Shown: positions 34,669 to 44,858 of the stretch, one piece after another | How positions within the stretch are numbered: the stretch's first letter is position 1 | Layout: the number at the start of each line of letters is the position of its first letter | DNA from: Enterobacteriaceae bacterium 4M9 | GTDB lineage: Bacteria; Pseudomonadota; Gammaproteobacteria; Enterobacterales; Enterobacteriaceae | Assembly (NCBI GenBank): GCA_010092695.1 | Contig: JAADJJ010000001.1 | Coordinates: 3,472,001 to 3,536,000 of the forward strand | DNA: 64,000 nt | Direction: 5' to 3' | Notes under the pieces: generated by a model | Database searches by the model: none | What the model saw: only the letters and a program-made list of their open reading frames with translations | What the model was told of the DNA's origin: nothing | Made by a program: the position numbers and the translations under genes

Positions 34669-34875
34669 TTAATAGAAATCGCTGGCGGCTTGCTCGGCCT
34701 GGTCCATCCACACCGGCTTGTCGCTGGTTTTGGACCACACGCGGTGCAGGTAGCTGTAAAAGCGGGCGCGGTCTTTCCAGAGAAGCATCACCGGGAGCGC
34801 GATAACACCTGCGGCGATGACAAAAGCCCGACGCAGGAAAACCTGATGCGCAGGATAGCGTTTATACATAGACAT
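34669..34875 (-). CDS. ybfA: Small membrane protein YbfA
   Basis: 68 residues, the same length as E. coli YbfA, with one hydrophobic helix (about 12-30) and the conserved tail WKDRARFYSYLHRVWSKTSDKPVWMDQAE. The function is unknown. The ATG at 34875 has AAGGAGGAAAACG directly upstream, better than the earlier in-frame ATGs. It is divergent from kdpFABC across a 283-bp gap. Confidence 0.92.
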   Translation of the reverse strand: MSMYKRYPAHQVFLRRAFVIAAGVIALPVMLLWKDRARFYSYLHRVWSKTSDKPVWMDQAEQAASDFY

Positions 34876-35056
34876 CGTTTTCCTCCTTTGAGAAGCCATA
34901 ACATTTGATGACAAAATAATACCGCTCTGATTGAAATTTTACTACTCATCGGACCAGAAAAAAGCATCATTTACCCATTCTTTACATGCAATCCCGTAAT
35001 TAAGTTACAAAATGGTTAATGAATTACTAATCCGCAGTTAATTCATGGCTTTGTGA

Positions 35057-35086
35057 TTTTTATATTTTTTTTACACTCCACCCCGG
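35057..35086 (+). promoter_or_regulatory. KdpE operator of kdpFABC
   Basis: The T-rich stretch TTTTTATATTTTTTTTACAC followed by TCCACCCC resembles the E. coli KdpE site as I remember it. It is about 75 bp upstream of the kdpF start. Confidence 0.7.
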
Positions 35087-35158
35087 CATTTTTGCGCCTT
35101 CTTTTCAGCAAAAAACCTACTCTCACCTCAATCCCTACAACACCGCTGGAGGTGGATT

Positions 35159-35248
35159 GTGAGTGCAGGCGTAATTATCGGCGCAGCGCTGGTTTTTTTA
35201 CTTCTGGGCTATCTGATTTATGCCCTGATTAACGCGGAGGCATTCTGA
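35159..35248 (+). CDS. kdpF: KdpF small subunit of the K+ ATPase
   Basis: A 29-residue single-helix peptide starting with GTG (MSAGVIIGAALVFLLLGYLIYALIN region) that stabilises the KdpFABC complex. GGAGGT lies 5 nt before the GTG. The stop overlaps the kdpA start by one base (TGATG). Confidence 0.93.
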   Translation: MSAGVIIGAALVFLLLGYLIYALINAEAF

Positions 35249-36936
35249 TGGCGTCCTCGGCGTTTCTTCTGATTGCGAGCTTCATGCTGGTACTGCTGAT
35301 ACTGGCAAAACCGCTGGGTTCACTGCTGGCTCGCTTTATCGACGGCGAACCGCTGGCGGTACTTGGGCATGTAGAGCGCATCCTCTGGCCCGTGCTCGGT
35401 GTAAACCGCAAGCCAATGCACTGGCGCCAGTACCTGCTCGCCATTCTCGTGTTCAACTTACTCGGGCTGGCACTCCTGCTGGCTATTTTGCTGTTGCAGG
35501 GTTATTTGCCGCTCAACCCTCAGGGTTTTGCTGGCCTCTCCTGGGATTTGGCACTCAATACCGCGGTGAGCTTTGTCACCAATACCAACTGGCAGGCTTA
35601 CGGCGGTGAAACCACACTCAGCTATTTCAGTCAGATGGCCGGACTGACCGTACAAAACTTTCTTTCTGCCGCCACCGGTATCGCCATCGCTTTTGCGCTC
35701 ATCCGCGCGCTGGTGAACCATTCAACCCAGACGCTCGGCAATGCCTGGGTTGATCTGACGCGCATTACGCTGTGGGTACTGCTACCACTGTCACTCATTA
35801 TCGCCCTGGTGTTTGTCCAACAGGGCGTGCTGCAAAACGTCGCGGCCTACCAGCCGGTGCTGACGCTTGAGGGTGCAAAACAGCTGCTACCGATGGGGCC
35901 GGTTGCCTCTCAGGAAGCCATTAAAATGCTAGGCACTAACGGCGGCGGTTTTTTTAATGCTAACTCGGCCCATCCGTTTGAAAACCCAACAGCATTAACC
36001 AATGCCGTGCAGATGCTGATGATTTTTCTCATCCCGGCGGCGCTGTGCTTTGCCTTTGGCGAGGCCTGCGGCGACAGGCGTCAGGGACGCACGCTGTTGT
36101 GGGCCATGTCGCTTGTCTTCGTGCTCTGCGCCATGGTGGTAATGTGGGCAGAAGTACAGGGCAATCCGGCCCTGAGTCTTGCCGGTGCCGACAGCGCGCA
36201 GAATATGGAAGGCAAAGAGAGCCGCTTTGGCATCCTTGCCAGCAGCCTGTTTGCCACCGTGACCACCGCTGCTTCCTGCGGTGCGGTGAATGCCATGCAT
36301 GACTCCTTTAGCGCCCTCGGTGGCATGGTGCCAATGTGGCTGATGCAAATCGGTGAAGTCATTTTTGGCGGTGTTGGCTCCGGGCTGTACGGCATGCTGC
36401 TATTTGTACTGCTGGCGGTGTTCATTGCCGGGTTGATGGTTGGCCGCACCCCGGAATATCTGGGCAAAAAAATCGACGTGCCGGAAATGAAGATGACGGC
36501 GTTGGCGATTCTGGTTACGCCCGCGCTGGTGTTACTCGGCACTGCGCTGGCCATGATGACTGACGCCGGGCGCAGCGCCATATTCAACCCTGGCCCGCAC
36601 GGCTTTAGCGAAGTGCTGTATGCCGTCTCGTCGGCGGCGAACAACAACGGCAGCGCCTTTGCCGGGCTGAGCGCTAACACGCCGTTCTGGAACCTGCTGC
36701 TAGCCTTTTGCATGCTGGCTGGTCGCTTTGCGGTCATGGTGCCGGTGATGGCAATTGCCGGTTCGCTGGTTGCGAAAAAATCCCAGGCCGCAACGGCAGG
36801 CACGCTGCCGACTCACGGCCCGCTGTTCATCGGGCTTTTGATTGGCACTGTGCTGCTGGTGGGCGCACTGACCTTTATCCCGGCGCTCGCCCTCGGGCCG
36901 CTGGCGGATCATCTGATGACCCAGGTTCTGGGATAA
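35248..36936 (+). CDS. kdpA: Potassium-transporting ATPase subunit A
   Basis: 562 residues (E. coli 557) with ten or more membrane helices; the K+-binding channel subunit of the superfamily of K+ transporters. Pore-loop sequences with selectivity glycines are visible: SFVTNTNWQAYGGETTLS, LGTNGGGFFNANSAHPFENPT, TTAASCGAVNAMHDS and SSAANNNGSAFAGLS. The start follows kdpF directly. It binds K+ and passes it to KdpB. Confidence 0.97.
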   Translation: MASSAFLLIASFMLVLLILAKPLGSLLARFIDGEPLAVLGHVERILWPVLGVNRKPMHWRQYLLAILVFNLLGLALLLAILLLQGYLPLNPQGFAGLSWDLALNTAVSFVTNTNWQAYGGETTLSYFSQMAGLTVQNFLSAATGIAIAFALIRALVNHSTQTLGNAWVDLTRITLWVLLPLSLIIALVFVQQGVLQNVAAYQPVLTLEGAKQLLPMGPVASQEAIKMLGTNGGGFFNANSAHPFENPTALTNAVQMLMIFLIPAALCFAFGEACGDRRQGRTLLWAMSLVFVLCAMVVMWAEVQGNPALSLAGADSAQNMEGKESRFGILASSLFATVTTAASCGAVNAMHDSFSALGGMVPMWLMQIGEVIFGGVGSGLYGMLLFVLLAVFIAGLMVGRTPEYLGKKIDVPEMKMTALAILVTPALVLLGTALAMMTDAGRSAIFNPGPHGFSEVLYAVSSAANNNGSAFAGLSANTPFWNLLLAFCMLAGRFAVMVPVMAIAGSLVAKKSQAATAGTLPTHGPLFIGLLIGTVLLVGALTFIPALALGPLADHLMTQVLG

Positions 36937-36946
36937 CGGAGAGACT

Positions 36947-38995
36947 ATGAGCCGTAAACAACTCGCGCTGTTTGAGCCAGCCCTGGTACGCCAGGCGCTG
37001 AAAGACGCGTTCAAAAAACTCAACCCGGCGGTGCAATGGCGTAACCCGGTGATGTTTATCGTCTGGGCCGGTAGCCTGCTCACAACATTACTGGCACTGG
37101 CCATGGCCGCTGGCATAGTAAACGGCAGCGCGCTGTTCACCGGCGCTATCAGCCTGTGGCTGTGGTTTACCGTGCTGTTTGCCAACGTGGCAGAAGCGCT
37201 GGCTGAAGGGCGCAGTAAAGCGCAGGCCAGCAGCCTCAAAGGCGTAAAACAAACCTCATTCGCCCGCAAGCTGCGTGAAGCACGCCACGACGCACAAATG
37301 GACCACATCCCGTCGGCAGACCTGCGCCGGGGCGATATTGTGCTGGTTGAAGCAGGCGATATTATCCCGTGTGACGGTGAAGTGATTGAAGGCGGAGCGT
37401 CGGTAGATGAAAGCGCTATTACCGGTGAGTCCGCGCCGGTCATCCGCGAGTCCGGCGGCGACTTTGCGTCTGTCACCGGCGGCACGCGCATTTTGTCTGA
37501 CTGGCTGGTTATCCGCTGTAGCGTCAACCCCGGTGAAACCTTTCTCGACCGCATGATAGCGATGGTCGAAGGCGCGCAGCGTCGCAAAACGCCCAACGAA
37601 ATCGCGCTGACGATTTTGTTGATAGCGCTCACTATTGTGTTTTTGTTGGCCACCGCCACCCTGTGGCCGTTCTCGGCCTGGGGCGGTAGCGCGGTTAGCG
37701 TCACCGTGCTGGTGGCGCTGCTGGTGTGCCTTATCCCGACGACCATTGGCGGCCTGCTGTCGGCCATTGGTGTAGCAGGCATGAGCCGCATGCTCGGTGC
37801 GAACGTCATCGCCACCAGCGGGCGCGCGGTGGAAGCCGCAGGCGACGTTGATGTGTTGCTGCTGGATAAAACCGGCACCATCACCCTTGGCAACCGCCAG
37901 GCGTCCGATTTCCTGCCCGCACAGGGCGTGGATGAGCGTCAATTGGCCGATGCCGCCCAGCTCTCTTCACTCGCCGACGAAACCCCGGAAGGCCGCAGTA
38001 TCGTGGTGCTGGCAAAACAGCGCTTCAACCTGCGCGAGCGCGACCTGCAAAGCCTCAATGCTACCTTTGTGCCATTCACCGCCCAGACGCGCATGAGCGG
38101 CATCAACATTGATCAACGCATGATTCGCAAAGGCTCGGTGGATGCCCTGCGCCGCCACGTTGAAGCTAACGGAGGCCATTTTCCCGCTGAAATCGACCAA
38201 CTGGTCGAAGGCGTAGCGCGCGTGGGCGGCACACCGCTGGTAGTTGCTGAAGGCGAGCGCGTGCTGGGCGTGATTGCCCTTAAAGACATTGTCAAAGGCG
38301 GCATCAAAGAGCGCTTTGCGCGCCTGCGCCAGATGGGTATTAAAACGGTAATGATCACCGGTGATAACCGCCTGACGGCAGCGGCGATTGCCGCCGAGGC
38401 CGGTGTGGACGACTTCCTGGCCGAAGCCACGCCGGAGGCCAAACTGGCGCTGATTCGTCAGTACCAGGCCGAAGGACGGCTGGTGGCAATGACCGGCGAT
38501 GGCACAAACGATGCCCCGGCACTGGCGCAGGCCGACGTGGCGGTCGCAATGAACTCCGGCACTCAGGCGGCTAAAGAAGCGGGCAATATGGTGGACCTGG
38601 ACTCCAACCCCACCAAACTGATTGAAGTGGTACATATCGGCAAGCAGATGCTGATGACCCGTGGCTCACTCACCACATTTAGTATTGCCAATGACGTGGC
38701 GAAATATTTCGCCATTATTCCGGCGGCCTTTGCGGCGACGTATCCGCAGCTTGGCGCCCTCAACGTCATGCACCTGCACTCACCGTCGTCGGCCATTCTC
38801 AGTGCGGTTATTTTCAACGCACTCATCATTATCGCGCTCATCCCGCTGGCACTGCGCGGCGTGAGCTATCGCCCGCTAAGCGCCGCCGCCATGCTGCGTC
38901 GCAACCTGTGGATTTACGGGTTGGGCGGACTGGTAGTGCCATTTATCGGCATTAAGCTCATTGATGTGCTGCTGACGCTGTTCGGTCTGGTTTAA
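36947..38995 (+). CDS. kdpB: Potassium-transporting ATPase subunit B
   Basis: P-type ATPase of 682 residues, equal to E. coli KdpB. The actuator TGES motif lies in DESAITGESAPV. The phosphorylated aspartate is in LLLDKTGTITLGN (near residue 307). Nucleotide- and hinge-domain motifs KGSVDAL, MITGDNRLTAAAIA and AMTGDGTNDAPALAQADV are intact. It follows kdpA by 10 bp. Confidence 0.98.
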   Translation: MSRKQLALFEPALVRQALKDAFKKLNPAVQWRNPVMFIVWAGSLLTTLLALAMAAGIVNGSALFTGAISLWLWFTVLFANVAEALAEGRSKAQASSLKGVKQTSFARKLREARHDAQMDHIPSADLRRGDIVLVEAGDIIPCDGEVIEGGASVDESAITGESAPVIRESGGDFASVTGGTRILSDWLVIRCSVNPGETFLDRMIAMVEGAQRRKTPNEIALTILLIALTIVFLLATATLWPFSAWGGSAVSVTVLVALLVCLIPTTIGGLLSAIGVAGMSRMLGANVIATSGRAVEAAGDVDVLLLDKTGTITLGNRQASDFLPAQGVDERQLADAAQLSSLADETPEGRSIVVLAKQRFNLRERDLQSLNATFVPFTAQTRMSGINIDQRMIRKGSVDALRRHVEANGGHFPAEIDQLVEGVARVGGTPLVVAEGERVLGVIALKDIVKGGIKERFARLRQMGIKTVMITGDNRLTAAAIAAEAGVDDFLAEATPEAKLALIRQYQAEGRLVAMTGDGTNDAPALAQADVAVAMNSGTQAAKEAGNMVDLDSNPTKLIEVVHIGKQMLMTRGSLTTFSIANDVAKYFAIIPAAFAATYPQLGALNVMHLHSPSSAILSAVIFNALIIIALIPLALRGVSYRPLSAAAMLRRNLWIYGLGGLVVPFIGIKLIDVLLTLFGLV

Positions 38996-39007
38996 GAGGT
39001 CTTTCTG

Positions 39008-39580
39008 ATGGCTATGTTACGCCCTGCAATATCGTTACTGCTTTTTATGGCACTTGTCACCGGCGGGCTTTACCCGCTACTCACCACCGCACTGGCTCAA
39101 TGGTGGTTCCCGGCCCAGGCCAACGGCTCGCTTATTGAGGTTAACGGTCAAATCCGCGGTTCTGCGCTGATTGGGCAACCCTTTAGCGAGGCAAAATACT
39201 TTCAGGGCCGCCCATCTGCCACTGCCGAAACACCCTATAATCCGCAGGCCTCCGGTGGCAGCAACCTGGCGGCCAGTAACCCACAACTCACGCAGCTTGT
39301 GGATGCGCGTATCGCCGCCCTGCGCGCCGCCAACCCGCAGGCAGCACACACCGTACCGGTTGAACTGGTGACGGCATCAGCCAGTGGGCTGGACCCGCAC
39401 ATCACCCCGGCTGCCGCCCGCTGGCAAATTGCACGCATTGCCCAGACTCGCAGCATCGCACCGGAGCAGGTGGCAAAACTGATTGAAGCGCATACGCAGT
39501 CCCCGGCACCGGGTTACACTGGTCAGACGGTGGTTAATGTGCTGCAACTCAACCTGGCGCTGGACGCGCTGAAGAGGTAA
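39008..39580 (+). CDS. kdpC: Potassium-transporting ATPase subunit C
   Basis: 190 residues, the family length, with a single N-terminal membrane helix (about 8-30) and a periplasmic domain. Conserved segments are GSALIGQPF, FQGRPSATAETPYNPQASGGSNLAASNP and GLDPHITPAAARWQIARIA. It stabilises the complex. It lies 12 bp after kdpB. Confidence 0.96.
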   Translation: MAMLRPAISLLLFMALVTGGLYPLLTTALAQWWFPAQANGSLIEVNGQIRGSALIGQPFSEAKYFQGRPSATAETPYNPQASGGSNLAASNPQLTQLVDARIAALRAANPQAAHTVPVELVTASASGLDPHITPAAARWQIARIAQTRSIAPEQVAKLIEAHTQSPAPGYTGQTVVNVLQLNLALDALKR

Positions 39581-39589
39581 TAAAAGACG

Positions 39590-42280
39590 ATGACTGAGGA
39601 GCCGATGCGCCCTGACCCGGATAACCTGCTGGCACAAACCCACGCCGCCCGCCGCGGGCGGCTGAAAATTTTCTTTGGTGCCTGCGCCGGTGTTGGCAAA
39701 ACCTGGTCAATGCTTCAGGAAGCACAGCGCCTGCGCGCCCAGGGGCTGGATGTTCTGATTGGCGTGGTGGAAACCCATGGCCGTCAGGAAACCGCAGCGC
39801 TGGTTGATGGGCTGGCCCTCCAGCCGCGTAAACGCATCCATCACCGCGGGCGTACCGTGCAGGAGTTCGATCTCGACGCCGCGCTGGCGCGCCACCCGGC
39901 GCTGATTCTGATGGACGAACTGGCGCACACTAACGCACCCGGCTCGCGCCACCCAAAACGCTGGCAGGACGTGGAGGAACTGCTCGACGCCGGTATCGAT
40001 GTTTTCACCACCGTCAACGTGCAGCACCTGGAAAGCCTGAACGACGTGGTGAGCGGCGTCACCGGTGTCCAGGTGCGTGAAACGGTGCCGGACCCGATTT
40101 TTGATGCCGCTGACGAAGTGGTGCTGGTGGATTTGCCACCTGACGACCTGCGCCAGCGTCTGCATGAAGGCAAGGTCTATATCGCAGGCCAGGCCGAGCG
40201 TGCAATTGAGAATTTTTTCCGCAAGGGCAACCTGATTGCGCTGCGAGAACTGGCGCTGCGCCGCACCGCCGATCGGGTTGACGAGCAGATGCGCGCCTGG
40301 CGCGACCGCCAGGGCCAGGAGCGCGTCTGGCATACCCGCGACGCGATTTTGCTGTGCATTGGTCACGGCAGAGGCAACGAAAAACTGGTGCGCACCGCTG
40401 CACGGCTCGCGGCAAGACTCGGCAGTGTCTGGCACGCGGTGTACGTTGAAACACCGCGCCTGCACCGGCTTGCAGAGCACCGCCGCCGGGCAATTTTGGG
40501 GGCTCTGCGTCTTGCCCAGGAACTGGGTGCCGAGACCGCCACACTGGCCGACGCCCGCGAAGACAAAGCGCTGGTACGCTACGCCCGCGAACACAACCTT
40601 GGCAAAATCATCACCGGCCAGCGCCCTGCCCGCTGGCGACTGTGGCCTGGCGAAACCTTCGCCTCCCGTATAAGCCGCCTGGCGCCGGACCTCGATCTGG
40701 TTATCGTCGGTCTGGAAGAACAAAGCCCGGCGAAAAACGAGCAAAATCCCGATACCCGCGCCTTTGGCGATAAATGGCGAGTGCAGCTGCGCGGCTGTTT
40801 CGTCGCACTGGCGCTATGCGCGCTGATTACCTTCATCGCCAGCCGCTGGCTACCGGGTTTTGATGCCGCAAACCTGGTCATGTTGTATCTACTGGGCGTG
40901 GTGATTGTGGCACTGTTTTACGGGCGCTGGCCCTCGGTGCTGGCAACCGTCATTAACGTACTCAGTTTTGATCTGTTTTTTATTGCCCCGGAGGGCACGC
41001 TGGCGGTCTCCGACGTGCAGTATTTACTGACCTTCTCCGTCATGCTTGGCGTCGGGCTGCTGACCGGTAACCTCACAGCCGGTGTACGCTATCAGGCGCG
41101 CATTGCGCGCTATCGCGAGCAGCGTACCCGCCACTTATATGAGATGTCGAAAGCGCTGGCGATGACCCGCAGCCCGCAGGATATTGCGCCCATCAGCGCC
41201 CGTTTTCTGCAAAGCGGCCTGTTTGCCCAAAGCCAACTGCTGGTGCCTGATGAACACGGACAGCTTCACGCCGTCAACGCAGAGTCGGGCATCAAAAACT
41301 GGGACGACGCTATCGCCCGCTGGAGCTTTACTCGCGGTCAACCGGCGGGCGCAGGCACCGACACGCTTCCCGGTGTCCCCTGGCAGATTCTGCCGCTGCG
41401 CGCAGGCGACAAAACGCTGGGCGTGCTGATTGTTGAGCCATCTAATCCACGCCAGTTGCTTATTCCCGAGCAACAGCGGCTGCTGGAAACCTTCACTCTG
41501 TTAGTGAGTAATGCGCTGGAGCGCCTGACGCTCAGCGCCAGTGAAGAGCAGGCGCGCCTGGCGACCGCGCGCGAGCAGCTGCGTAACTCACTGCTGGCCG
41601 CCCTCTCCCACGATTTACGCACACCGCTGACGGTACTGTTCGGCCAGGCAGAAATTCTGACGCTGGATCTTGCCGCCGAAGGCTCAAAACACGCGCCACA
41701 AGCAAGTGAAATCCGCCAGCACGTGCTCAACACCACGCGTCTGGTGAATAACCTGCTGGATATGGCGCGTATTCAGTCCGGTGGCTTCAACCTGCGCAAA
41801 GAATGGCTGACGCTTGAAGAGATAATTGGCAGCGCGCTGAAAATGCTTGAGCCAGGAGTAGGCGCGCGTCCGGTGACCATTTCGCTGCCCGATCCGTTAC
41901 TGCTGATTCACGTCGACGGGCCGTTGTTTGAGCGTGTATTGATTAATCTTTTAGAAAATGCGATGAAATACGCCGGACCACAGGCGGAAATCGGCATCAG
42001 CGCCCATCAACAGGGCGAGCAACTCAGCCTGGAAGTCTGGGACAGCGGTCCGGGCATTCCTGCCGGGCAGGAGCAGGCAATATTTGATAAGTTTTCCCGT
42101 GGCAATAAGGAATCGGCCATTCCGGGCGTCGGGCTGGGCCTGGCCATCTGCCAGGCGATTGTTGAAGTACATGGTGGAACCATTTACGCAGCAAACCGAG
42201 CCCAGGGCGGTGCCAGCTTCATCGTGACGCTACCGCCGGAGCCCGCACCGGAACTGGATGAACTCAGCGAGGCGCTGTGA
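39590..42280 (+). CDS. kdpD: Sensor histidine kinase KdpD
   Basis: 896 residues (E. coli 894). The N-terminal KdpD domain has Walker A GACAGVGKTW (30-39) and LILMDELAHTNAPGSRH. A USP domain follows (about 250-365), then four membrane helices (about 400-495), a GAF region, and a kinase core with phospho-acceptor SHDLRTPL and ATP-binding NLLENAMKYA and GVGLGLAICQAIVEVHGG. It senses low K+ and turgor. Translation of kdpE is coupled to it. Confidence 0.97.
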   Translation: MTEEPMRPDPDNLLAQTHAARRGRLKIFFGACAGVGKTWSMLQEAQRLRAQGLDVLIGVVETHGRQETAALVDGLALQPRKRIHHRGRTVQEFDLDAALARHPALILMDELAHTNAPGSRHPKRWQDVEELLDAGIDVFTTVNVQHLESLNDVVSGVTGVQVRETVPDPIFDAADEVVLVDLPPDDLRQRLHEGKVYIAGQAERAIENFFRKGNLIALRELALRRTADRVDEQMRAWRDRQGQERVWHTRDAILLCIGHGRGNEKLVRTAARLAARLGSVWHAVYVETPRLHRLAEHRRRAILGALRLAQELGAETATLADAREDKALVRYAREHNLGKIITGQRPARWRLWPGETFASRISRLAPDLDLVIVGLEEQSPAKNEQNPDTRAFGDKWRVQLRGCFVALALCALITFIASRWLPGFDAANLVMLYLLGVVIVALFYGRWPSVLATVINVLSFDLFFIAPEGTLAVSDVQYLLTFSVMLGVGLLTGNLTAGVRYQARIARYREQRTRHLYEMSKALAMTRSPQDIAPISARFLQSGLFAQSQLLVPDEHGQLHAVNAESGIKNWDDAIARWSFTRGQPAGAGTDTLPGVPWQILPLRAGDKTLGVLIVEPSNPRQLLIPEQQRLLETFTLLVSNALERLTLSASEEQARLATAREQLRNSLLAALSHDLRTPLTVLFGQAEILTLDLAAEGSKHAPQASEIRQHVLNTTRLVNNLLDMARIQSGGFNLRKEWLTLEEIIGSALKMLEPGVGARPVTISLPDPLLLIHVDGPLFERVLINLLENAMKYAGPQAEIGISAHQQGEQLSLEVWDSGPGIPAGQEQAIFDKFSRGNKESAIPGVGLGLAICQAIVEVHGGTIYAANRAQGGASFIVTLPPEPAPELDELSEAL

Positions 42281-42954
42281 TTACTGTATTGATCGTCGAA
42301 GATGAAAAAGCAATTCGCCGTTTTCTGCGTAGCGCGCTGGAAGATGAAAACCTGCGCGTGTATGAAGCCGAGACGCTTCAGCGCGGGCTGATCGAAGCCG
42401 CTACCCGCAAACCGGATCTGGTGATTCTCGATCTGGGTTTACCGGATGGCGACGGCATCGATTTTATTCGCGATCTGCGCCAGTGGAGCGCCATACCGGT
42501 TATCGTGCTGTCGGCGCGCAGCGATGAGCAGGACAAGATTGCGGCCCTTGATGCCGGTGCTGACGATTACCTGAGTAAGCCTTTTGGCATTGGTGAACTT
42601 CAGGCGCGGCTGCGCGTGGCGCTGCGCCGTCATGCCAGCGCCGGACAGCCTGAGCCGGTATTCCAGTTTTCCGACATCAGCGTCGATCTTGCTGCACACA
42701 CCGTTTTACGCGCCGGTGAAACCGTGCACCTCACCCCCACCGAGTTTCGTCTGCTGGCGCTGCTTATCAATAATCACGGCAAAGTCCTGACCCAACGCCA
42801 ACTGTTAAGCCAGGTCTGGGGACCTAACGCGGTGGAGCACAGCCACTATTTGCGTATTTACATGGGGCACCTGCGCCAGAAGCTGGAGCAAGATCCCACA
42901 CGCCCGCGCCACCTGCTGACGGAAACAGGGATCGGCTACCGGTTTATGATGTAG
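42277..42954 (+). CDS. kdpE: Response regulator KdpE
   Basis: 225 residues of the OmpR class. The receiver domain has Asp52 as phospho-acceptor (VILDLGLPDGDGIDF), with conserved Glu/Asp near residue 8-9 and Lys in SKPFG. The C-terminal winged helix binds DNA (LTPTEFRLLALLINN ... YLRIYMGHLRQKLE). The start is GTG within GTGA, overlapping the kdpD stop. It activates kdpFABC from the T-rich operator upstream. Confidence 0.96.
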   Translation: MITVLIVEDEKAIRRFLRSALEDENLRVYEAETLQRGLIEAATRKPDLVILDLGLPDGDGIDFIRDLRQWSAIPVIVLSARSDEQDKIAALDAGADDYLSKPFGIGELQARLRVALRRHASAGQPEPVFQFSDISVDLAAHTVLRAGETVHLTPTEFRLLALLINNHGKVLTQRQLLSQVWGPNAVEHSHYLRIYMGHLRQKLEQDPTRPRHLLTETGIGYRFMM

Positions 42955-43100
42955 CCCTCTATTGCGCTGCGATTGTCACACTGACGAACTCATGTGGCGG
43001 TAAGGCCTTCTTTAATACGCAAACGGCCATGCTCGCCACATTCACGCCACTGCCGGTCACGCCCGGCCACCTTCTGTGGCCAGCCTGCGCCACACAAGCA

Positions 43101-43165
43101 TAAAAAAAACGCCCCGCCGGTTTACCCTGAAAGCATCGACTTTCAAAGCAACCCAACGGGGCGGT
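43101..43165 (-). terminator. pgm terminator (branched)
   Basis: An outer stem CGCCCCG (43110-43116) with CGGGGCG (43157-43163) encloses an inner hairpin TGAAAG/CTTTCA (43128-43145). The eight As at 43102-43109 give a T tract on the minus strand after pgm. Confidence 0.75.
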
Positions 43166-43190
43166 TTATCAGGGAGTCCCCTGTAGAAAC

Positions 43191-44834
43191 TTACTTCGCG
43201 TTTTTCAGCACTTCACTGACAATTTCTACCGCTTCTTTCTCAATCAGCAGACGATGTTCTTCACCGAGGAAGCTCTCGCAGTAAATTTTATAGGCATCTT
43301 CGGTGCCGGACGGGCGCGCAGCAAACCAGCCGTTTTCCGTCATCACCTTCAGACCACCGATGGACGCACCGTTGCCCGGTGCCGCCGTCAGGCGTGCGGT
43401 GATCGGATCGCCTGCAAGCGTGCTTGCGCTGACCATTTCCGGCGACAGCTTCGACAGCGCGGCTTTCTGCGCTGAGGTGGCCGCAGCCTGCAAACGGTTA
43501 TAGCTCGGCGCACCAAAGCGCGTGGCCAACTCATCGTAATGCTGCTGCGGGTTTTTGCCGGTCACGGCGGTAATTTCTGCCGCCAGCAGACACATGATGA
43601 TGCCGTCTTTGTCGGTCGACCACGGCGTGCCGTCAAAGCGCAGGAACGACGCCCCGGCACTCTCTTCACCGCCAAAACCAAAGCTGCCATCGTGCAGGCC
43701 ATCGACAAACCATTTGAAGCCCACCGGCACTTCCACCAGCTTGCGGCCCAGCGCGTTGACCACGCGGTCAATCATGGCAGACGACACCAGCGTCTTACCG
43801 ACAGCCACATCCTGTTTCCACTGCGGACGATGCTGGAACAGATAGTTAATCGCTACCGCCAGATAGTGGTTCGGGTTCATCAGTCCCGCAGGCGTCACAA
43901 TGCCGTGGCGGTCGTAATCCGGGTCGTTAGCAAACGCCAGGTCGAACTTATCACGCAGCGCCAGCAGGCCCGCCATCGCACATTCTGACGAGCAGTCCAT
44001 ACGGATAGCCCCGTCTTTATCAAGATGCATAAAACGGAACGTCTGATCGACCTGGTCGTTAACGATAGTCAGGTCGAGCTTGTAGAACTCAGCAATGCGC
44101 TTCCAGTATTCAATACCCGAACCGCCAAGCGGATCGACACCCAGCTTCAGGCCCGCTTTCTGGATAGCTGGCATATCGACAATGCTGGCAAGCCCTTCAA
44201 TAAACGGCTGCACCAGGTCACGCGCCTGAATTTTTCCGCTGGCCCAGGCCTTATCAAGCGACTGGCGCTTCACCTCTTTCAGGCCACCTGCCAGCAGGGC
44301 GTTGGCGCGATCTTCAATGACTTTGGTGACATTGGTATCTGCCGGGCCACCGTTAGGTGGATTGTATTTGATACCGCCATCGTCCGGCGGGTTGTGAGAC
44401 GGCGTAATCACAATGCCATCTGCCAGCGCACCTGGGGTTTTATTGTGTTCAAGGATGGCGTTAGAAACCGCAGGCGTCGGCGTGTAGCCGTTATCCTGTT
44501 GGACAATAACGTCCACACCGTTGGCGCTCAGTACTTCCAGTACGGAAATAAACGCCGGTTCAGACAGCGCGTGGGTATCCTTGCCCACAAAACAAGGACC
44601 AGTGATGCCGTTATGCGCACGGTTTTCTGCCACCGCCTGGGCAATGGCCAGAATATGCGGTTCGTTAAAACTGTGGCGCGCCGCGCTGCCGCGGTGGCCG
44701 GACGTACCAAATTTTACCGCATGCTCCGCATTGCCGACGTCGGGTTGCAGCACATAGTACTGTGAAGTCAGCTGTGCAACGTTTATCAAATCACTCTGCT
44801 GTGCAGGCTGTCCCGCACGGTTGTGGTTAGCCAT
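43191..44834 (-). CDS. pgm: Phosphoglucomutase Pgm
   Basis: 547 residues (E. coli 546), alpha-D-phosphohexomutase family. The catalytic phosphoserine lies in VITPSHNPPDDGGIKYNPP. The metal-binding loop is DPDYDRHGIV, the sugar-binding loop FGGEESAGASF, and the phosphate loop ARPSGTEDAYKIYCESF. It interconverts glucose-1- and glucose-6-phosphate. It is downstream of seqA (24 bp), the same pair as in E. coli. Confidence 0.97.
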   Translation of the reverse strand: MANHNRAGQPAQQSDLINVAQLTSQYYVLQPDVGNAEHAVKFGTSGHRGSAARHSFNEPHILAIAQAVAENRAHNGITGPCFVGKDTHALSEPAFISVLEVLSANGVDVIVQQDNGYTPTPAVSNAILEHNKTPGALADGIVITPSHNPPDDGGIKYNPPNGGPADTNVTKVIEDRANALLAGGLKEVKRQSLDKAWASGKIQARDLVQPFIEGLASIVDMPAIQKAGLKLGVDPLGGSGIEYWKRIAEFYKLDLTIVNDQVDQTFRFMHLDKDGAIRMDCSSECAMAGLLALRDKFDLAFANDPDYDRHGIVTPAGLMNPNHYLAVAINYLFQHRPQWKQDVAVGKTLVSSAMIDRVVNALGRKLVEVPVGFKWFVDGLHDGSFGFGGEESAGASFLRFDGTPWSTDKDGIIMCLLAAEITAVTGKNPQQHYDELATRFGAPSYNRLQAAATSAQKAALSKLSPEMVSASTLAGDPITARLTAAPGNGASIGGLKVMTENGWFAARPSGTEDAYKIYCESFLGEEHRLLIEKEAVEIVSEVLKNAK

Positions 44835-44858
44835 TGGCCTAGTCCTTTTGACGCAAAA